From Caballeronia choica (lineage in GTDB: Bacteria > Pseudomonadota > Gammaproteobacteria > Burkholderiales > Burkholderiaceae): a stretch of 64,000 nt of DNA. The DNA lies in the NCBI RefSeq assembly GCF_001544535.1, contig NZ_FCON02000002.1, positions 1-64,000 on the forward strand, given 5' to 3'. Below are positions 1-8,828 of this stretch, piece by piece. The translations under genes and the position numbers were made by a program. Position 1 is the stretch's first letter. Each line of letters starts with the position of its first letter. Below the pieces are notes generated by a model. It saw only the letters and a program-made list of their open reading frames with translations, had not been told where the DNA came from and searched no databases.

Positions 1-157
1 CGCCGCGGTCGGCCTCGCGCTGATCGCCGGCAACCTGGCCTGGTCACTCTGCGAGTCGAGCGACCTGCGCGAGCTTGCTGCAAGAGCATACCGGCGATGT
101 CTGTTTCGCACCGGCAAGGGCCCGGACCGTTCACTCGAGAATGCTTCAAGCGAGTAG
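1..157 (+). CDS. C-terminal end of a membrane protein, probably polysaccharide flippase (partial)
   Basis: An open frame runs in from the left edge (codons begin at base 2) and stops with TAG at 155-157, giving the last 51 residues of a protein. What is visible is a hydrophobic stretch (AAVGLALIAGNLAWSL) followed by a basic, polar tail. That is the usual end of a multi-helix inner-membrane protein. The gene lies just upstream of a plus-strand glycosyltransferase and next to other glycan genes, so a Wzx-type flippase or related polysaccharide transporter is a reasonable guess. No family motif is left to prove it. Confidence 0.5.
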   Translation, partial: AAVGLALIAGNLAWSLCESSDLRELAARAYRRCLFRTGKGPDRSLENASSE

Positions 158-235
158 TCGAACGCAGGTACCGTATTGCGTAGCCGGTAAAGCCGGCTCG
201 CTTCGAAGCGAACCCTTTTCGGACGTTGCGCGACG

Positions 236-1477
236 ATGAATCTTCGAGAACTGAAACATCGGCTTCTGCCGAAGCAATATTTTTCGCCTGCGGCTATGGC
301 AGCCGGCAACGACCGTGACCGGGCGATTCTGTTCGTGGACCAGAGCGGCGAACTCGGAGGCGCGGAGTTTGCGCTGTTACCGCTCGCGGCCGCATGCTCC
401 TCGCGCAGCGAGGTCGTGCTTTTGTCGGATGGTCCGTTTCGCGCGCGGCTTGAAGAGCGGGGCGTGAGCGTGCGCGTGCTCTCCAACGCACGCGTTTCGA
501 AGATTGACCGTGAGGCGTTGCGGTTTGCCTGGTTATATGCGGCGCCGGGCATCATCCGACAGATCTGGGCGATTGCGCAGGTGGCGCGCCGTTACGACGT
601 GCTCTTTCTCAATACGCAAAAAGCGCTGGTTCTCGGCGCGCTCGGCAAGCCTTTCCATCGGCGTCAGGTGGTCTGGTATCTGCACGACATCATGTCGCCT
701 GCGCACTTCGGCCGAGCGCAATTGATGATCGTCAAGTGGCTCGCGCGCCATGCGGCAGACCGGATCGTCGTGAATTCACAAGCGAGTGCGCAGGCGCTGA
801 TGGAACTCACGGGGCTGCCCGCCGAGGCCATGTCCGTGGTCCACAACGGTATCGACGCTGCCGCATTCACGCAGGTCGACGCGCACGACATCCCTGCATT
901 GCGCCGCCGTCTCGGGCTTCCGCAAACGGCATGGCTCGCGGGGTTGTTCGGACGACTCGCGGCATGGAAAGGCCAGCACGTTGCGATCGATGCGCTGGCG
1001 CAGTTGCCGCACGTGCATCTGGTTTTGGTGGGCGGGGCGCTCTTCGGCGAAGACGCCTATGCGGCGAGTCTGCGCGATCAGGCACAACGGCTTGGCGTTG
1101 CCGAGCGCGTGCATTTCGCGGGCTTTCAGGACGACATGCCTACGTGGATGAAGGCCGTGGACGTTATCCTGCATACATCGACCGAACCGGAGCCGTTCGG
1201 GCGTGTCATCGTCGAGGGAATGGCCGCCGCGCGGCCGGTCGTGGCGACGGGCGCGGGGGGCGTTTCGGAAATCATCCGGCACCGCGTGAATGGCTGGATC
1301 GTGCAGCCCCGCGACGTAGCGGGCCTGGTCGAAGCCGTGGAAACCTTGCGCCGGACACCGGAACTCGCGCAGCGCCTCGCGGACCAGGCATGTGTCGACG
1401 CGCAGCGCCGCTTCTCTGTTGAGCGCTACCTTCGCGAAATGACGGACGTGATCGAAGAGGTCAAGCGCCGGGCGTAA
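236..1477 (+). CDS. Glycosyltransferase family 4 protein
   Basis: A 413-residue GT-B fold retaining glycosyltransferase, likely cytoplasmic and adding a sugar from a nucleotide-sugar donor to a lipid-linked glycan. The N-terminal acceptor domain has the glycine-rich GELGGAEFALLPLA segment at about residues 38-51. The C-terminal half carries the GT4 donor-binding signature EPFGRVIVEGMAAARPVVAT with the E-x7-E pair, then a GGVSEII segment, near residues 320-350. Length is normal for the family (about 380-420). The start has only a weak ribosome site (GGACG-like). It begins 78 bp after the preceding membrane-protein tail and converges on a GT2 gene, so it sits in a polysaccharide locus. Donor and acceptor cannot be told from sequence. 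Confidence 0.88.
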   Translation: MNLRELKHRLLPKQYFSPAAMAAGNDRDRAILFVDQSGELGGAEFALLPLAAACSSRSEVVLLSDGPFRARLEERGVSVRVLSNARVSKIDREALRFAWLYAAPGIIRQIWAIAQVARRYDVLFLNTQKALVLGALGKPFHRRQVVWYLHDIMSPAHFGRAQLMIVKWLARHAADRIVVNSQASAQALMELTGLPAEAMSVVHNGIDAAAFTQVDAHDIPALRRRLGLPQTAWLAGLFGRLAAWKGQHVAIDALAQLPHVHLVLVGGALFGEDAYAASLRDQAQRLGVAERVHFAGFQDDMPTWMKAVDVILHTSTEPEPFGRVIVEGMAAARPVVATGAGGVSEIIRHRVNGWIVQPRDVAGLVEAVETLRRTPELAQRLADQACVDAQRRFSVERYLREMTDVIEEVKRRA

Positions 1478-1578
1478 TCAATCTTTGGTCCGGCACGCCG
1501 GATTGGGGCTCTAGCGCCACGGTCGCCCGCGGGCGCCGGCCCCCTGTCGCTCCGGGCGTGCCGTCGGCGAGATTGCCG

Positions 1579-2544
1579 CTACCGGGCGCCGTGTCCAGTG
1601 AAAACGCGCCATACGTTCGAGGTCCGAACGATTGGGACAAGCTGGGACAAGGCACCGCGCCGCGCCAGATAAACCGTCATGTGCCCGAAGTAGAAGAATA
1701 CGAATCCCGCGAAGCGCATCAGATTCGGTTCGATCACCCGATACCGCTTGACGCCGATGTAAAGGCGCGCCGCCTCGCAGCACAATTGATAGCGCGTCAG
1801 CCCGGCCGCGCGGGTGGCCGTGAGTACGCCGCGGCCCGTCATCGTCTCCAGCGAGCGCAACCCGGGTTCCAGTTCGATCGAGTAACCACGCCGCAACATG
1901 CGCAGACACAGCTCGGCGTCTTCGGTGCCGAAGAAAATGTTCTCGTCGAACGTTTCCTGCGTAAACAACTCCAGTGGAAAGACCGAAGCGTTGATTTGCA
2001 CCGTCTGCGGGACGTCGCCTTTCTTGAAATAGCAGGCGAACGACAGATGCATGGGCACGCACACGTGCAGATGCGGCCCGTTTGGGGCACCACCCGTCAG
2101 GACCGTCAGATACCGTCGCTGCGCGGGCGTGGCTTCATAGTGCTTGCGTGCCGCCGCGAAGAAATCCGCGTCGATCAGAATGTCGTCGTCCAGGAAGGAG
2201 AGATAGTCGCAGCGCGATGTCTGCGCGAGACAATGGTTGATTGCGTTGTTGCGATTGGCGCAGACGCCCCGCCTCGGTCCGGCCAGGTAGACCACACCCG
2301 GATGGGCCGCTACCGCCGCCTCATTTGCGGCGCGCACCGAAGGATCCGGCGAGTCGTCGGAAACGACCACGAGAGAGGGCGGTGGATCGCAGCGAGCCAG
2401 TTGATCGAGGCAGGCGGTCAGCCGGTCGACGCGATTCATGGTCGTCACACAGACCGCGAATCTTGGTTGTTGCGTCAAATCGCCAGTCTCCTTTGCCTTC
2501 GCACCGTCCGTTTCAGTTTCTGTCAGGGTTGATGCCATGGTCAT
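1579..2544 (-). CDS. Glycosyltransferase family 2 protein
   Basis: A 321-residue GT-A fold inverting glycosyltransferase. After a short polar leader, the nucleotide-binding strand FAVCVTTMNRVDRLTACLDQ (about residues 29-48) is followed by VVVSDDSPD and the metal-binding LDDDILID motif near residue 117. ED in the FGTEDAELCLRMLRRGY segment is the likely catalytic-base region. A hydrophobic stretch near the C-terminus (FAGFVFFYFGHMTVYLA) may contact the membrane. It is the last of three minus-strand genes reading from 5867 down to 1579. A long open frame on the opposite strand covers nearly the same bases but has no recognisable domain and is taken as a shadow. Confidence 0.88.
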   Translation of the reverse strand: MTMASTLTETETDGAKAKETGDLTQQPRFAVCVTTMNRVDRLTACLDQLARCDPPPSLVVVSDDSPDPSVRAANEAAVAAHPGVVYLAGPRRGVCANRNNAINHCLAQTSRCDYLSFLDDDILIDADFFAAARKHYEATPAQRRYLTVLTGGAPNGPHLHVCVPMHLSFACYFKKGDVPQTVQINASVFPLELFTQETFDENIFFGTEDAELCLRMLRRGYSIELEPGLRSLETMTGRGVLTATRAAGLTRYQLCCEAARLYIGVKRYRVIEPNLMRFAGFVFFYFGHMTVYLARRGALSQLVPIVRTSNVWRVFTGHGAR

Positions 2545-2646
2545 CGCTGCGCTCCTGCGGGTGGGAACCCGGCGTCCGATGCGTTTGATCGGTCAGCCAA
2601 AGTCGCCTGGTAAGGTAGGGGTTCTCGACGAACACTCGCTGGATGG

Positions 2647-4167
2647 CTAAGAGCCTTCACTGTCGGTGTGGACCAGTTTGGACACCTGCCGCGATGCGGA
2701 ATCATCCTTGCGCGCATTCGAAGCAGTGTCACTGAACGATGCATCGTGTCGTAAAGCACGATCGAGGGGAAGCCCTGAAAATTTGTGGACGACGTTGCGC
2801 GTGATCTGGTCGACGATGACATGACTTGCCGCGTTTGGATTCATCAGAACTCGGGCCCAATCCGTCGTGCCGCAATTGAATACCCATCCCTGCATCGGGT
2901 CGCTGCCGGAGGCGGGCTGCGGCGAAGGTTGAAACAGGCCCAGCGCCCCGGCGCCGGCGATCTCCCAGCCATGCAATCGAGGCGTGGCCGCCAGCGTCTC
3001 GAATCCATTGGCGACGGGCGGCACGCCATCGACCTCATAGCCTGCCAGTCGGTCTTCGGCGCCGAACTGCTGGCCGTTTTTCAGACCGGTGCCCGTGAAC
3101 ACCCAATGGTCCGCCTGACTGACAGTGAAACCGATCGGCTCGCGCCCGCACTCGACCCAGCCTCTGAACCTGCGCCAGGTGCCCCATTTTCCGCCACCAT
3201 AGCCATAGCTCAGCCCGATCAGATCGCTCTCGTTGAAATTCGGCCAGCTATCGCCCAACCGATTCATTTCCTTCATGTCGTGCGAGCCGAAGTCGATTGG
3301 CCGGTAGCACGTGTTGCCGCTGAACACGGCCAGATTGCCGCCACCCGCGATGAAGCCCGCGACCTGATCGCGCATTTTCTGGCTCCAGTACTCGTGGTGC
3401 CCGACGCTCAGGACGCAGCGGTACTTCGCCGGATCCAGAACCGCGCCCCGATGCAGATCGAGATCGGTGTAGAAGTCGCAGGCCAGATTCGCGGCGCGCA
3501 GCCAGCGGATGAACTTCGCGTCCCAATGAGTGAACTGCTGTCGCGGAGACTTCGGATCGTAGGGATCACCCGGTTCGCCGAGTTGTGCGCCAAGCCCTCC
3601 GCCGGGACGGCGAAGGCTGACCTTCGTCGCGGGGTGCGTGCGATGAATCGGATCGCCGTAAAAACAGCCGCCGCCCGTGGAGTTGTACGCGTGATAGGTG
3701 GCTGTCGGAATGACATAGGCGAGCGACGCCTCGGGAGTCCGGGGGCGAGCGACGATCAAGGCCATGCTGTCGCTGTCGGGCGGCCAGCCGAACACCGCCT
3801 GGTGCGCCGAACACCGGCGGCCAAGATCAGTCAGAGGCTCGCCGCGCGGACCGACTTCGTAGGCAACGGCAACATAAGCGCCGCTCCGCAACTCGGGTGT
3901 GTTCGGCTTGATCGTAATGGTCGGCCACTCCCAGTCCTTGTCGAAACGAACCTGGGTTTCGGCGTCCACCGATTGGAACACGTACTTTCCATCGACGAGT
4001 TCGGCCTTGACGTTGTTCGTGGCCGAGACGATGACGCCACTTACGCTCGTTAGCGACTCGCTGCTCTGCTGTTGATAGATCGCAATGGAGAATCGCCGAC
4101 GCGGCTGAACGGCAAGCTCAAAGAACTGACCCGAACTGAACGAAGGATAGATGGGATAGATCTGCAT
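2647..4167 (-). CDS. N,N-dimethylformamidase beta-subunit-like protein
   Basis: A 506-residue protein with the fold signature of the C-terminal domain of the N,N-dimethylformamidase large subunit. The middle contains HAYNSTGGGCFYGDP, an FYTDLDLHRG segment and the conserved LSVGHHEYWSQKMRDQVAGF stretch, followed by GGGNLAVFSGNTCYRP; these glutamine-amidotransferase-like blocks define the family. Authentic DMFases have a roughly 760-residue large subunit plus a small subunit. Here the protein is shorter and no small subunit is present, so formamide hydrolysis is not implied. It lies between two glycosyltransferases on the same strand, which suggests a role in modifying a polysaccharide or its building block. 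No clear signal peptide is visible. Assignment to the family is secure, substrate unknown. Confidence 0.75.
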   Translation of the reverse strand: MQIYPIYPSFSSGQFFELAVQPRRRFSIAIYQQQSSESLTSVSGVIVSATNNVKAELVDGKYVFQSVDAETQVRFDKDWEWPTITIKPNTPELRSGAYVAVAYEVGPRGEPLTDLGRRCSAHQAVFGWPPDSDSMALIVARPRTPEASLAYVIPTATYHAYNSTGGGCFYGDPIHRTHPATKVSLRRPGGGLGAQLGEPGDPYDPKSPRQQFTHWDAKFIRWLRAANLACDFYTDLDLHRGAVLDPAKYRCVLSVGHHEYWSQKMRDQVAGFIAGGGNLAVFSGNTCYRPIDFGSHDMKEMNRLGDSWPNFNESDLIGLSYGYGGGKWGTWRRFRGWVECGREPIGFTVSQADHWVFTGTGLKNGQQFGAEDRLAGYEVDGVPPVANGFETLAATPRLHGWEIAGAGALGLFQPSPQPASGSDPMQGWVFNCGTTDWARVLMNPNAASHVIVDQITRNVVHKFSGLPLDRALRHDASFSDTASNARKDDSASRQVSKLVHTDSEGS

Positions 4168-4263
4168 GCACCATGGACCTCGAAATGTCTCTGTTGGTAT
4201 CCGGCTTCGGTTGCCGAAGCGTTGATTCTACACAGTCGCCGGTCAAGCCTTACGTAGTATTAA

Positions 4264-4662
4264 TTACTGGAGCTTGTCAACCCTGAGCGCATCAATGGCC
4301 GGGTCCAATTTCATCGGCGCGCGCAATCGCTCAAACGATAGAGTCGAAAGCCACGTTACGTCTTTACATGCAGTTCGACTCACCGGAGTCGCGCGTGGAA
4401 AACGCATGCCGCGCAGCGAGTGCGCGATCGTGCACACGGGCGGCCCAGCCTCATTCAAGTTGGCCGGTGCATAGTGCGGGTTCCAGTATTTGCGGTACGT
4501 GCGAAAGCGCACGTTGGCCGTGCGGTTTTCTTTCAGCGAATGCGCTTCGAGCGCGGGCGCTACCGCAGCGATGACGAGGCAGCAAGAACGCGGCAACGTT
4601 CGTGCCGTAGGATGTAAAAACGCCCCATCGGTCGGGTTCGATGTCACGGCAGCGCGCCTCAT
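4264..4662 (-). CDS. Possible small hypothetical protein coupled to the glycosyltransferase
   Basis: A 132-codon frame whose ATG (4662-4660) overlaps the TGA of the upstream glycosyltransferase in an ATGA arrangement typical of translational coupling. Its middle codons mostly end in G or C (for example the stretch encoding ENRTANVRFRTYRKYWNPHY), but overall third-position GC is lower than in neighbours. A weak hydrophobic stretch (CCLVIAAVAPAL) lies near residue 30. I do not recognise the protein. It occupies most of the 491-bp gap between 4168 and 4658; the rest of that gap shows no clear gene. It may be a real accessory gene, a decayed gene, or chance. Confidence 0.28.
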   Translation of the reverse strand: MRRAAVTSNPTDGAFLHPTARTLPRSCCLVIAAVAPALEAHSLKENRTANVRFRTYRKYWNPHYAPANLNEAGPPVCTIAHSLRGMRFPRATPVSRTACKDVTWLSTLSFERLRAPMKLDPAIDALRVDKLQ

Positions 4663-5867
4663 CGAAAGAGCCCCGTTCCCGAGGCACTCGTGGTTTTCAC
4701 AGCAGGCCGCAGCTCTTCCGTGCGCGGGGGCAGTTCATTCCCGCGCATGTCGGCACGAAAGCGCGCGAGACGTACTTCGATGAATGCGCTAAGCGCAGCG
4801 TTGAAGTGTTCGGCAGCGAAGCGCTCGGCATTTTTCCGGCAATGCTGAGGTGCGAACAGTCGTTGGTTCCGTTCAAACAGATCGACGGCAGCGAGCAGCG
4901 ACTCGCCCGTTTGTTCGCGGAAGAAGACGCCTGTTGGACGTTCGTTCGGAAGTCCGACGACCGATTCGAGCGCGCCACCCTTGCCGAACGCGATCACCGG
5001 CGTACCGCACGCCTGGGCCTCGACGACCGAAATGCCGAAATCCTCTTCAGCGGCGAACACGAAGGCACGCGCTCTTTGCAGGTGGTCGCGCAAGACCTCG
5101 AACGACTGATAGCCCATGATCTCTACGTTCGGCCCGGCCGATGCCTTGATCTTGCGCATGTCCGGTCCATCGCCGATCACGACGAGTCTGCGTTGAGGGG
5201 TCTTTGAGAACGCCTTCACGATGAGGTCTATCCGTTTGTACGGCACCATGCGCGATGCCGTGAGGTAGAAATCATCCTTGTCCGTACGCAAGGGTAGCCC
5301 GTTGACATTCACGGGCGGGTAGATAACCGTTGCATCGCGCCCGTAGGCTTTCTTGATCCGGCGTGCGACGAAACGCGAGTTCGAAATCAGATAGTCGACG
5401 TTTTGGGCCGAACGAAAGTCCCATCCGCGAATGTAATGCAGCAGTACGCGTGCCAGGATCGATTTCAGACCCGATGTGAGACCTGATTCCCTGAGATATT
5501 GATGCTGCAAGTCCCATGCATAGCGAATCGGGGAATGCACATAGCTGACATGCAACTGGTCAGGCCCGGTGAGCACCCCTTTTGCTACTGCATATGAGCT
5601 GGAAATGACGAGATCATACGCAGAGAGATCGATCTGCTCGATGGCGAGCGGCATGAGCGGCAAGTACCCGCGATAGCGCTTGCGCGCAAACGGCAGCTTT
5701 TGAATGAACGTGGCCTGCACGGGCCTGCCCTTGAGACACGTGCGATCTTCGAGAAAGTCTACAAGAGTATAAATATCCGCCTGCGGAAAACATTCGACAA
5801 TGTGCTGAAGGACCTTCTCGGCACCACCGGAGACCACGAGCCAGTCGTGAACAATCGCAACTCTCAT
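4659..5867 (-). CDS. Glycosyltransferase family 4 protein (WbaZ-like)
   Basis: A 402-residue GT4 enzyme resembling mannosyltransferases of O-antigen and exopolysaccharide loci. The characteristic N-terminus MRVAIVHDWLVVSGGAEKVL fixes the start at 5867; the open frame extends a further 100 codons upstream, but that extension has no conserved sequence. The C-terminal donor site reads EEDFGISVVEAQACGTPVIA with the E-x7-E pair, followed by FGKGGALESV. A SYVHSPIRYAWDLQHQYL segment, typical of this subgroup, lies near residues 105-122. It is the first of the minus-strand glycan genes, reads away from a long non-coding region, and probably starts the transcription unit that continues into the dimethylformamidase-like and GT2 genes. 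Confidence 0.87.
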   Translation of the reverse strand: MRVAIVHDWLVVSGGAEKVLQHIVECFPQADIYTLVDFLEDRTCLKGRPVQATFIQKLPFARKRYRGYLPLMPLAIEQIDLSAYDLVISSSYAVAKGVLTGPDQLHVSYVHSPIRYAWDLQHQYLRESGLTSGLKSILARVLLHYIRGWDFRSAQNVDYLISNSRFVARRIKKAYGRDATVIYPPVNVNGLPLRTDKDDFYLTASRMVPYKRIDLIVKAFSKTPQRRLVVIGDGPDMRKIKASAGPNVEIMGYQSFEVLRDHLQRARAFVFAAEEDFGISVVEAQACGTPVIAFGKGGALESVVGLPNERPTGVFFREQTGESLLAAVDLFERNQRLFAPQHCRKNAERFAAEHFNAALSAFIEVRLARFRADMRGNELPPRTEELRPAVKTTSASGTGLFR

Positions 5868-6928
5868 ACGCTTTATTCTCACTTGGTGACGTGCGTTCAG
5901 GGCGAACATGCAGAATCGTGTATTCAATGCGTCGCAGACATGCTTCGACGAATTGATGACGCGGGCACTACACCGTGCATGACGGCCATTCCATCGGGGC
6001 GGCTCGGGCCGGAACGATGACCATTCCGGTTCGAACCGCAAGGGCCGCCTCACGGCGGTTGACCTATGAATGCGTCTACAAGTGATGCGTGGGACGGGTA
6101 TGCCTGACGCACGATTGCGAGCGGCATGCGTATCCATCCCCCGATTAACGACAAAGCTAGGCGCCGCAAGATCGGTCAAGCAAACGTCGTGCGGGGCGCC
6201 AGTGCTTCAATACTGACTTTCGTTCGTGAATGTTGGGTGAAGTGTCCGATAGGGACAGTGCGCTAGGCCACATATGACGATTGCGCATTTCATCTGACGA
6301 GTATAGGCAGGTCGTCAAATTAATTGGGATTCCGGATTAATTCAGGAAATGTGTGCGCCCCATACAATTTACCGCGTTTCAAAATAATCCGACCGTCGAT
6401 TACACAAATTACCGAGTTCGGCGAGCGAAGGAGGAGACGGACGGTGGTAGGGCTCTGCGAGTCTCAATGACGCAGCCTTGGCGGCCTTCCATAAGGTCGT
6501 GCGGGCGTTGCGTTCAGCAATAGGACGTCGGGTTCGTCAAGGGCAGGCGGTCATTGTGTCCGCCTCGAAAATCGGCCATGTCATTTCGACTGCCGAAATG
6601 CGGGCACACTGACTCGATTCACTCGCGCGATCGTCCTCTGGACATTCGGCAGACGAAAGTTGCTCGGCTGCGATCGGTTCGTATGATGAATTGATTGAAT
6701 TCACGCGCCTCGTGTTGCCAACGATGATGCCCCACACCGGTTGACCACCCGATTGCTACGAATAATTTCCTCCGCCACACGCGACACCGCCGACGCCCCA
6801 TCGCGCATTTCATGGATGTAACCGCGTAACGCGCGGAAAAATACCTGTAGTCGAATTGGCAGATTCGCTCACTAGGATGCGACTCACGTGCTGTCGTCGC
6901 GTGCATGTCTCAAGTCCTGGAGAACGGA
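5868..6928. other. Gene-poor, AT-richer intergenic region with an inverted repeat
   Basis: About 1.06 kb without a convincing gene; open frames here are short and have no recognisable sequence. The stretch 6290-6410 is clearly richer in A/T than its surroundings. At 6318-6342 a 7-bp inverted repeat, AATTAAT and ATTAATT, is separated by 11 bases. The region lies upstream of the minus-strand glycosyltransferase and of the plus-strand small gene at 6929, so it is the likely site for promoters of the glycan locus. No clean -35/-10 pair could be chosen. Confidence 0.5.
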
Positions 6929-7171
6929 ATGCTGAGTCCCCACGAAATTGCAACCTTGCTCCTGATCCAGCGCACGCCCTTTCAAGTGGAAGCGTTGGGT
7001 GAGGATACGGTTCGCCTTCTACATGAGCAACTTGTCGAAATCGAGCGGCTTGCGACCGGTCGCGCATTGCCGCGGCTGACATCGAGAGGCCGCGAGATGT
7101 TGCGCAGGCTCGATGCGTTCTCCAAACTCCAAGCGCTGTCGCACGACGAACCCAGCGAGCGCAACGCGTGA
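6929..7171 (+). CDS. Small conserved-looking hypothetical protein
   Basis: An 80-residue, probably cytoplasmic protein. The ATG at 6929 is preferred over one 24 bases upstream because GGAGA (6919-6923) sits five bases before it. The sequence is amphipathic and mostly helical, with the patterns LSPHEIATLLLI, a Gln/Glu-rich middle (LHEQLVEIERLA) and LTSRGREMLRRLDAF. The last segment resembles the end of small helix-turn-helix or stress-associated proteins seen widely in Burkholderiaceae. No domain can be named. It stands alone between the gene-poor region and the convergent hydrolase gene. Confidence 0.6.
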   Translation: MLSPHEIATLLLIQRTPFQVEALGEDTVRLLHEQLVEIERLATGRALPRLTSRGREMLRRLDAFSKLQALSHDEPSERNA

Positions 7172-7239
7172 ACAGAAAGGCGCGTCCGACTCGGAGGTGT
7201 CCGGCAGGACGCGCTGAGCTGGGACCGGAACCTGATCGC

Positions 7240-8292
7240 CTATGACATGTGCGCGACCTCGATCACCGCATCGGCGAACGCTTTTGGCGCTTCCTGCGGA
7301 AGGTTGTGTCCGATCCCGCCGCCGACGTTGCGGTGCGCATACTTGCCCGTGAACTTCTTCGCATAGGCCGAGGGTTCTGGATGCGGCGCGCCGTTGGCAT
7401 CGCCTTCCATCGTGATGGTCGGCACCGCGATGGTGGGCGCCGTCGCGAGGCGCTGTTCGAGCGCGTCGTATTGCGGTTCGCCCTGCACGAGCCCGAGACG
7501 CCAGCGATAGTTGTGGATCACCACGGCGACGTGATCCGGATTCGCGAACGACTGCGCCGAGCGGTCGTAGGTGGCATCGTCGAAGTCCCATTTCGGTGAC
7601 GCGAGATGCCAGATGAGTTTGTTGAAGTCGTTGCGGTTCGCCTCGTAGCCCGCACGGCCGCGCTCGGTGGCGAAATAGAACTGGTACCACCATGCAAGCT
7701 CCGCTTTCGGCGGAAGCGGAGCGCGGTTGGCGGCCTGGCTGCCGATCAGGTAACCGCTCACTGACACCATCGCCTGGCATCGATCCGGCCACAGCGCGGC
7801 GATGATGTTGACCGTGCGCGCGCCCCAGTCGAAGCCGCCGAACACCGCCTTCTCGATCTTCAGTGCGTCCATCAGCGCGATGATGTCGACGGCGACGACC
7901 GCCTGCTGCCCGTTGCGCGGGGTATCGGCGGACAGGAAGCGCGTCGTGCCGTATCCTCGCAGGTACGGCATGATCACGCGATAGCCGGCGGCCGCGAGCA
8001 GTGGCGCGACTTCGGCGAAACTGTAGATGTCGTAGGGCCAGCCGTGCAGCAGGATCACGACCGGGCCGTTGGCCGGTCCCGCTTCCGCGTAGCCGATGCT
8101 GAGCGTTCCGGCGTTCACCTGGCGAATGGTGTCGAACGATGCGACACGCGTGGAGGCCCGCGTCCGGGCGGCGCTCGCGTTCCCGGCCGATTGCGCGTGG
8201 GCGAGTCCGCCAAGCCCGAATTCGAGCAGGCCGACGCCTGCGATAGTCGTCTTCAGCAGACTGCGTCGGCGAGGGTTCATCTGGTCCGGCAT
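7240..8292 (-). CDS. Tat-exported alpha/beta hydrolase (epoxide-hydrolase-like)
   Basis: A 350-residue alpha/beta hydrolase. The N-terminus has a twin-arginine signal, NPRRRSLLKTTIAGVGLLEF, ending near an AHAQ cleavage site at about residue 35, so the enzyme acts in the periplasm. The oxyanion segment is LLHGWPYD; the nucleophile elbow is GGFDWGAR, with Asp in place of Ser, as in epoxide hydrolases and haloalkane dehalogenases. The final His lies in GGGIGHNLPQE. AGGAGA lies seven bases before the ATG at 8292. It closes a minus-strand series with ohr, a small exported protein and two DUF4148 genes, suggesting a stress-linked envelope function. The substrate is unknown. Confidence 0.85.
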   Translation of the reverse strand: MPDQMNPRRRSLLKTTIAGVGLLEFGLGGLAHAQSAGNASAARTRASTRVASFDTIRQVNAGTLSIGYAEAGPANGPVVILLHGWPYDIYSFAEVAPLLAAAGYRVIMPYLRGYGTTRFLSADTPRNGQQAVVAVDIIALMDALKIEKAVFGGFDWGARTVNIIAALWPDRCQAMVSVSGYLIGSQAANRAPLPPKAELAWWYQFYFATERGRAGYEANRNDFNKLIWHLASPKWDFDDATYDRSAQSFANPDHVAVVIHNYRWRLGLVQGEPQYDALEQRLATAPTIAVPTITMEGDANGAPHPEPSAYAKKFTGKYAHRNVGGGIGHNLPQEAPKAFADAVIEVAHMS

Positions 8293-8401
8293 CGCTGTTT
8301 CTCCTTTGAGCGTGATTCGATCATTATTCGATTGGGCGCGGTCGCGCGGCGGTGAGCCCGTGAATCTTCGGCCATGCGTTTCACCGCCCGCATCGCCGCG
8401 T

Positions 8402-8818
8402 TCAGACTACGCTGATCACGACATCGATGTTCCCGCGCGTTGCCTTCGAGTACGGGCAGGTCTCGTGCGCCGCGCGCGTCAGCGCCTCGGCGACTTCGCG
8501 CTCCACACCCGGCAGGCTGACGTTCAACCGGGCCTGAAGAAAGTAGGCGCCATCGGCATTGCGCAGGTCGACCTCGGCGTCGACGGCCGTATCGGCGGGC
8601 AGCGCGACCTTCATCTTCGCGGCCGCCAGTCCCATCGCGCCGATGAAACACGCGGACCAGCCGGCTGCGAACATCTGCTCGGGATTCGTTCCGCTGCCCG
8701 TCGATCCCGGCGCCGAGAGCTTGACGTCGAGGCGTCCGTCGGAACTGCGCGATGCGCCGTCGCGTCCGCCGGTGGTGTGGGTCTTGCCGGTGTACAACAC
8801 TTTATCGATGGTGGTCAT
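8402..8818 (-). CDS. ohr: Organic hydroperoxide resistance protein Ohr
   Basis: A 138-residue peroxidase of the Ohr/OsmC fold that reduces organic hydroperoxides with a thiol pair. Both redox cysteines are in place: AAGWSACFIGAM in the middle and AHETCPYSKATRGN near the C-terminus. The latter context and the length (about 140) favour Ohr over OsmC. The start at 8818 gives MTTIDKVLYT, the usual Ohr N-terminus. No OhrR-type MarR repressor is adjacent; the gene instead lies 10 bp after a small exported protein in a minus-strand run probably read from a two-component-controlled promoter near 9.9 kb. That would link peroxide defence to envelope sensing. Confidence 0.92.
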   Translation of the reverse strand: MTTIDKVLYTGKTHTTGGRDGASRSSDGRLDVKLSAPGSTGSGTNPEQMFAAGWSACFIGAMGLAAAKMKVALPADTAVDAEVDLRNADGAYFLQARLNVSLPGVEREVAEALTRAAHETCPYSKATRGNIDVVISVV

Positions 8819-8828
8819 GGTAGTGCGC

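Noticed and set aside
1558-2532. Long plus-strand open frame opposite the GT2 gene (324 codons)
   Set aside because: It mirrors the third-position bias of the GT2 gene, is Arg-rich, and shows no domain.
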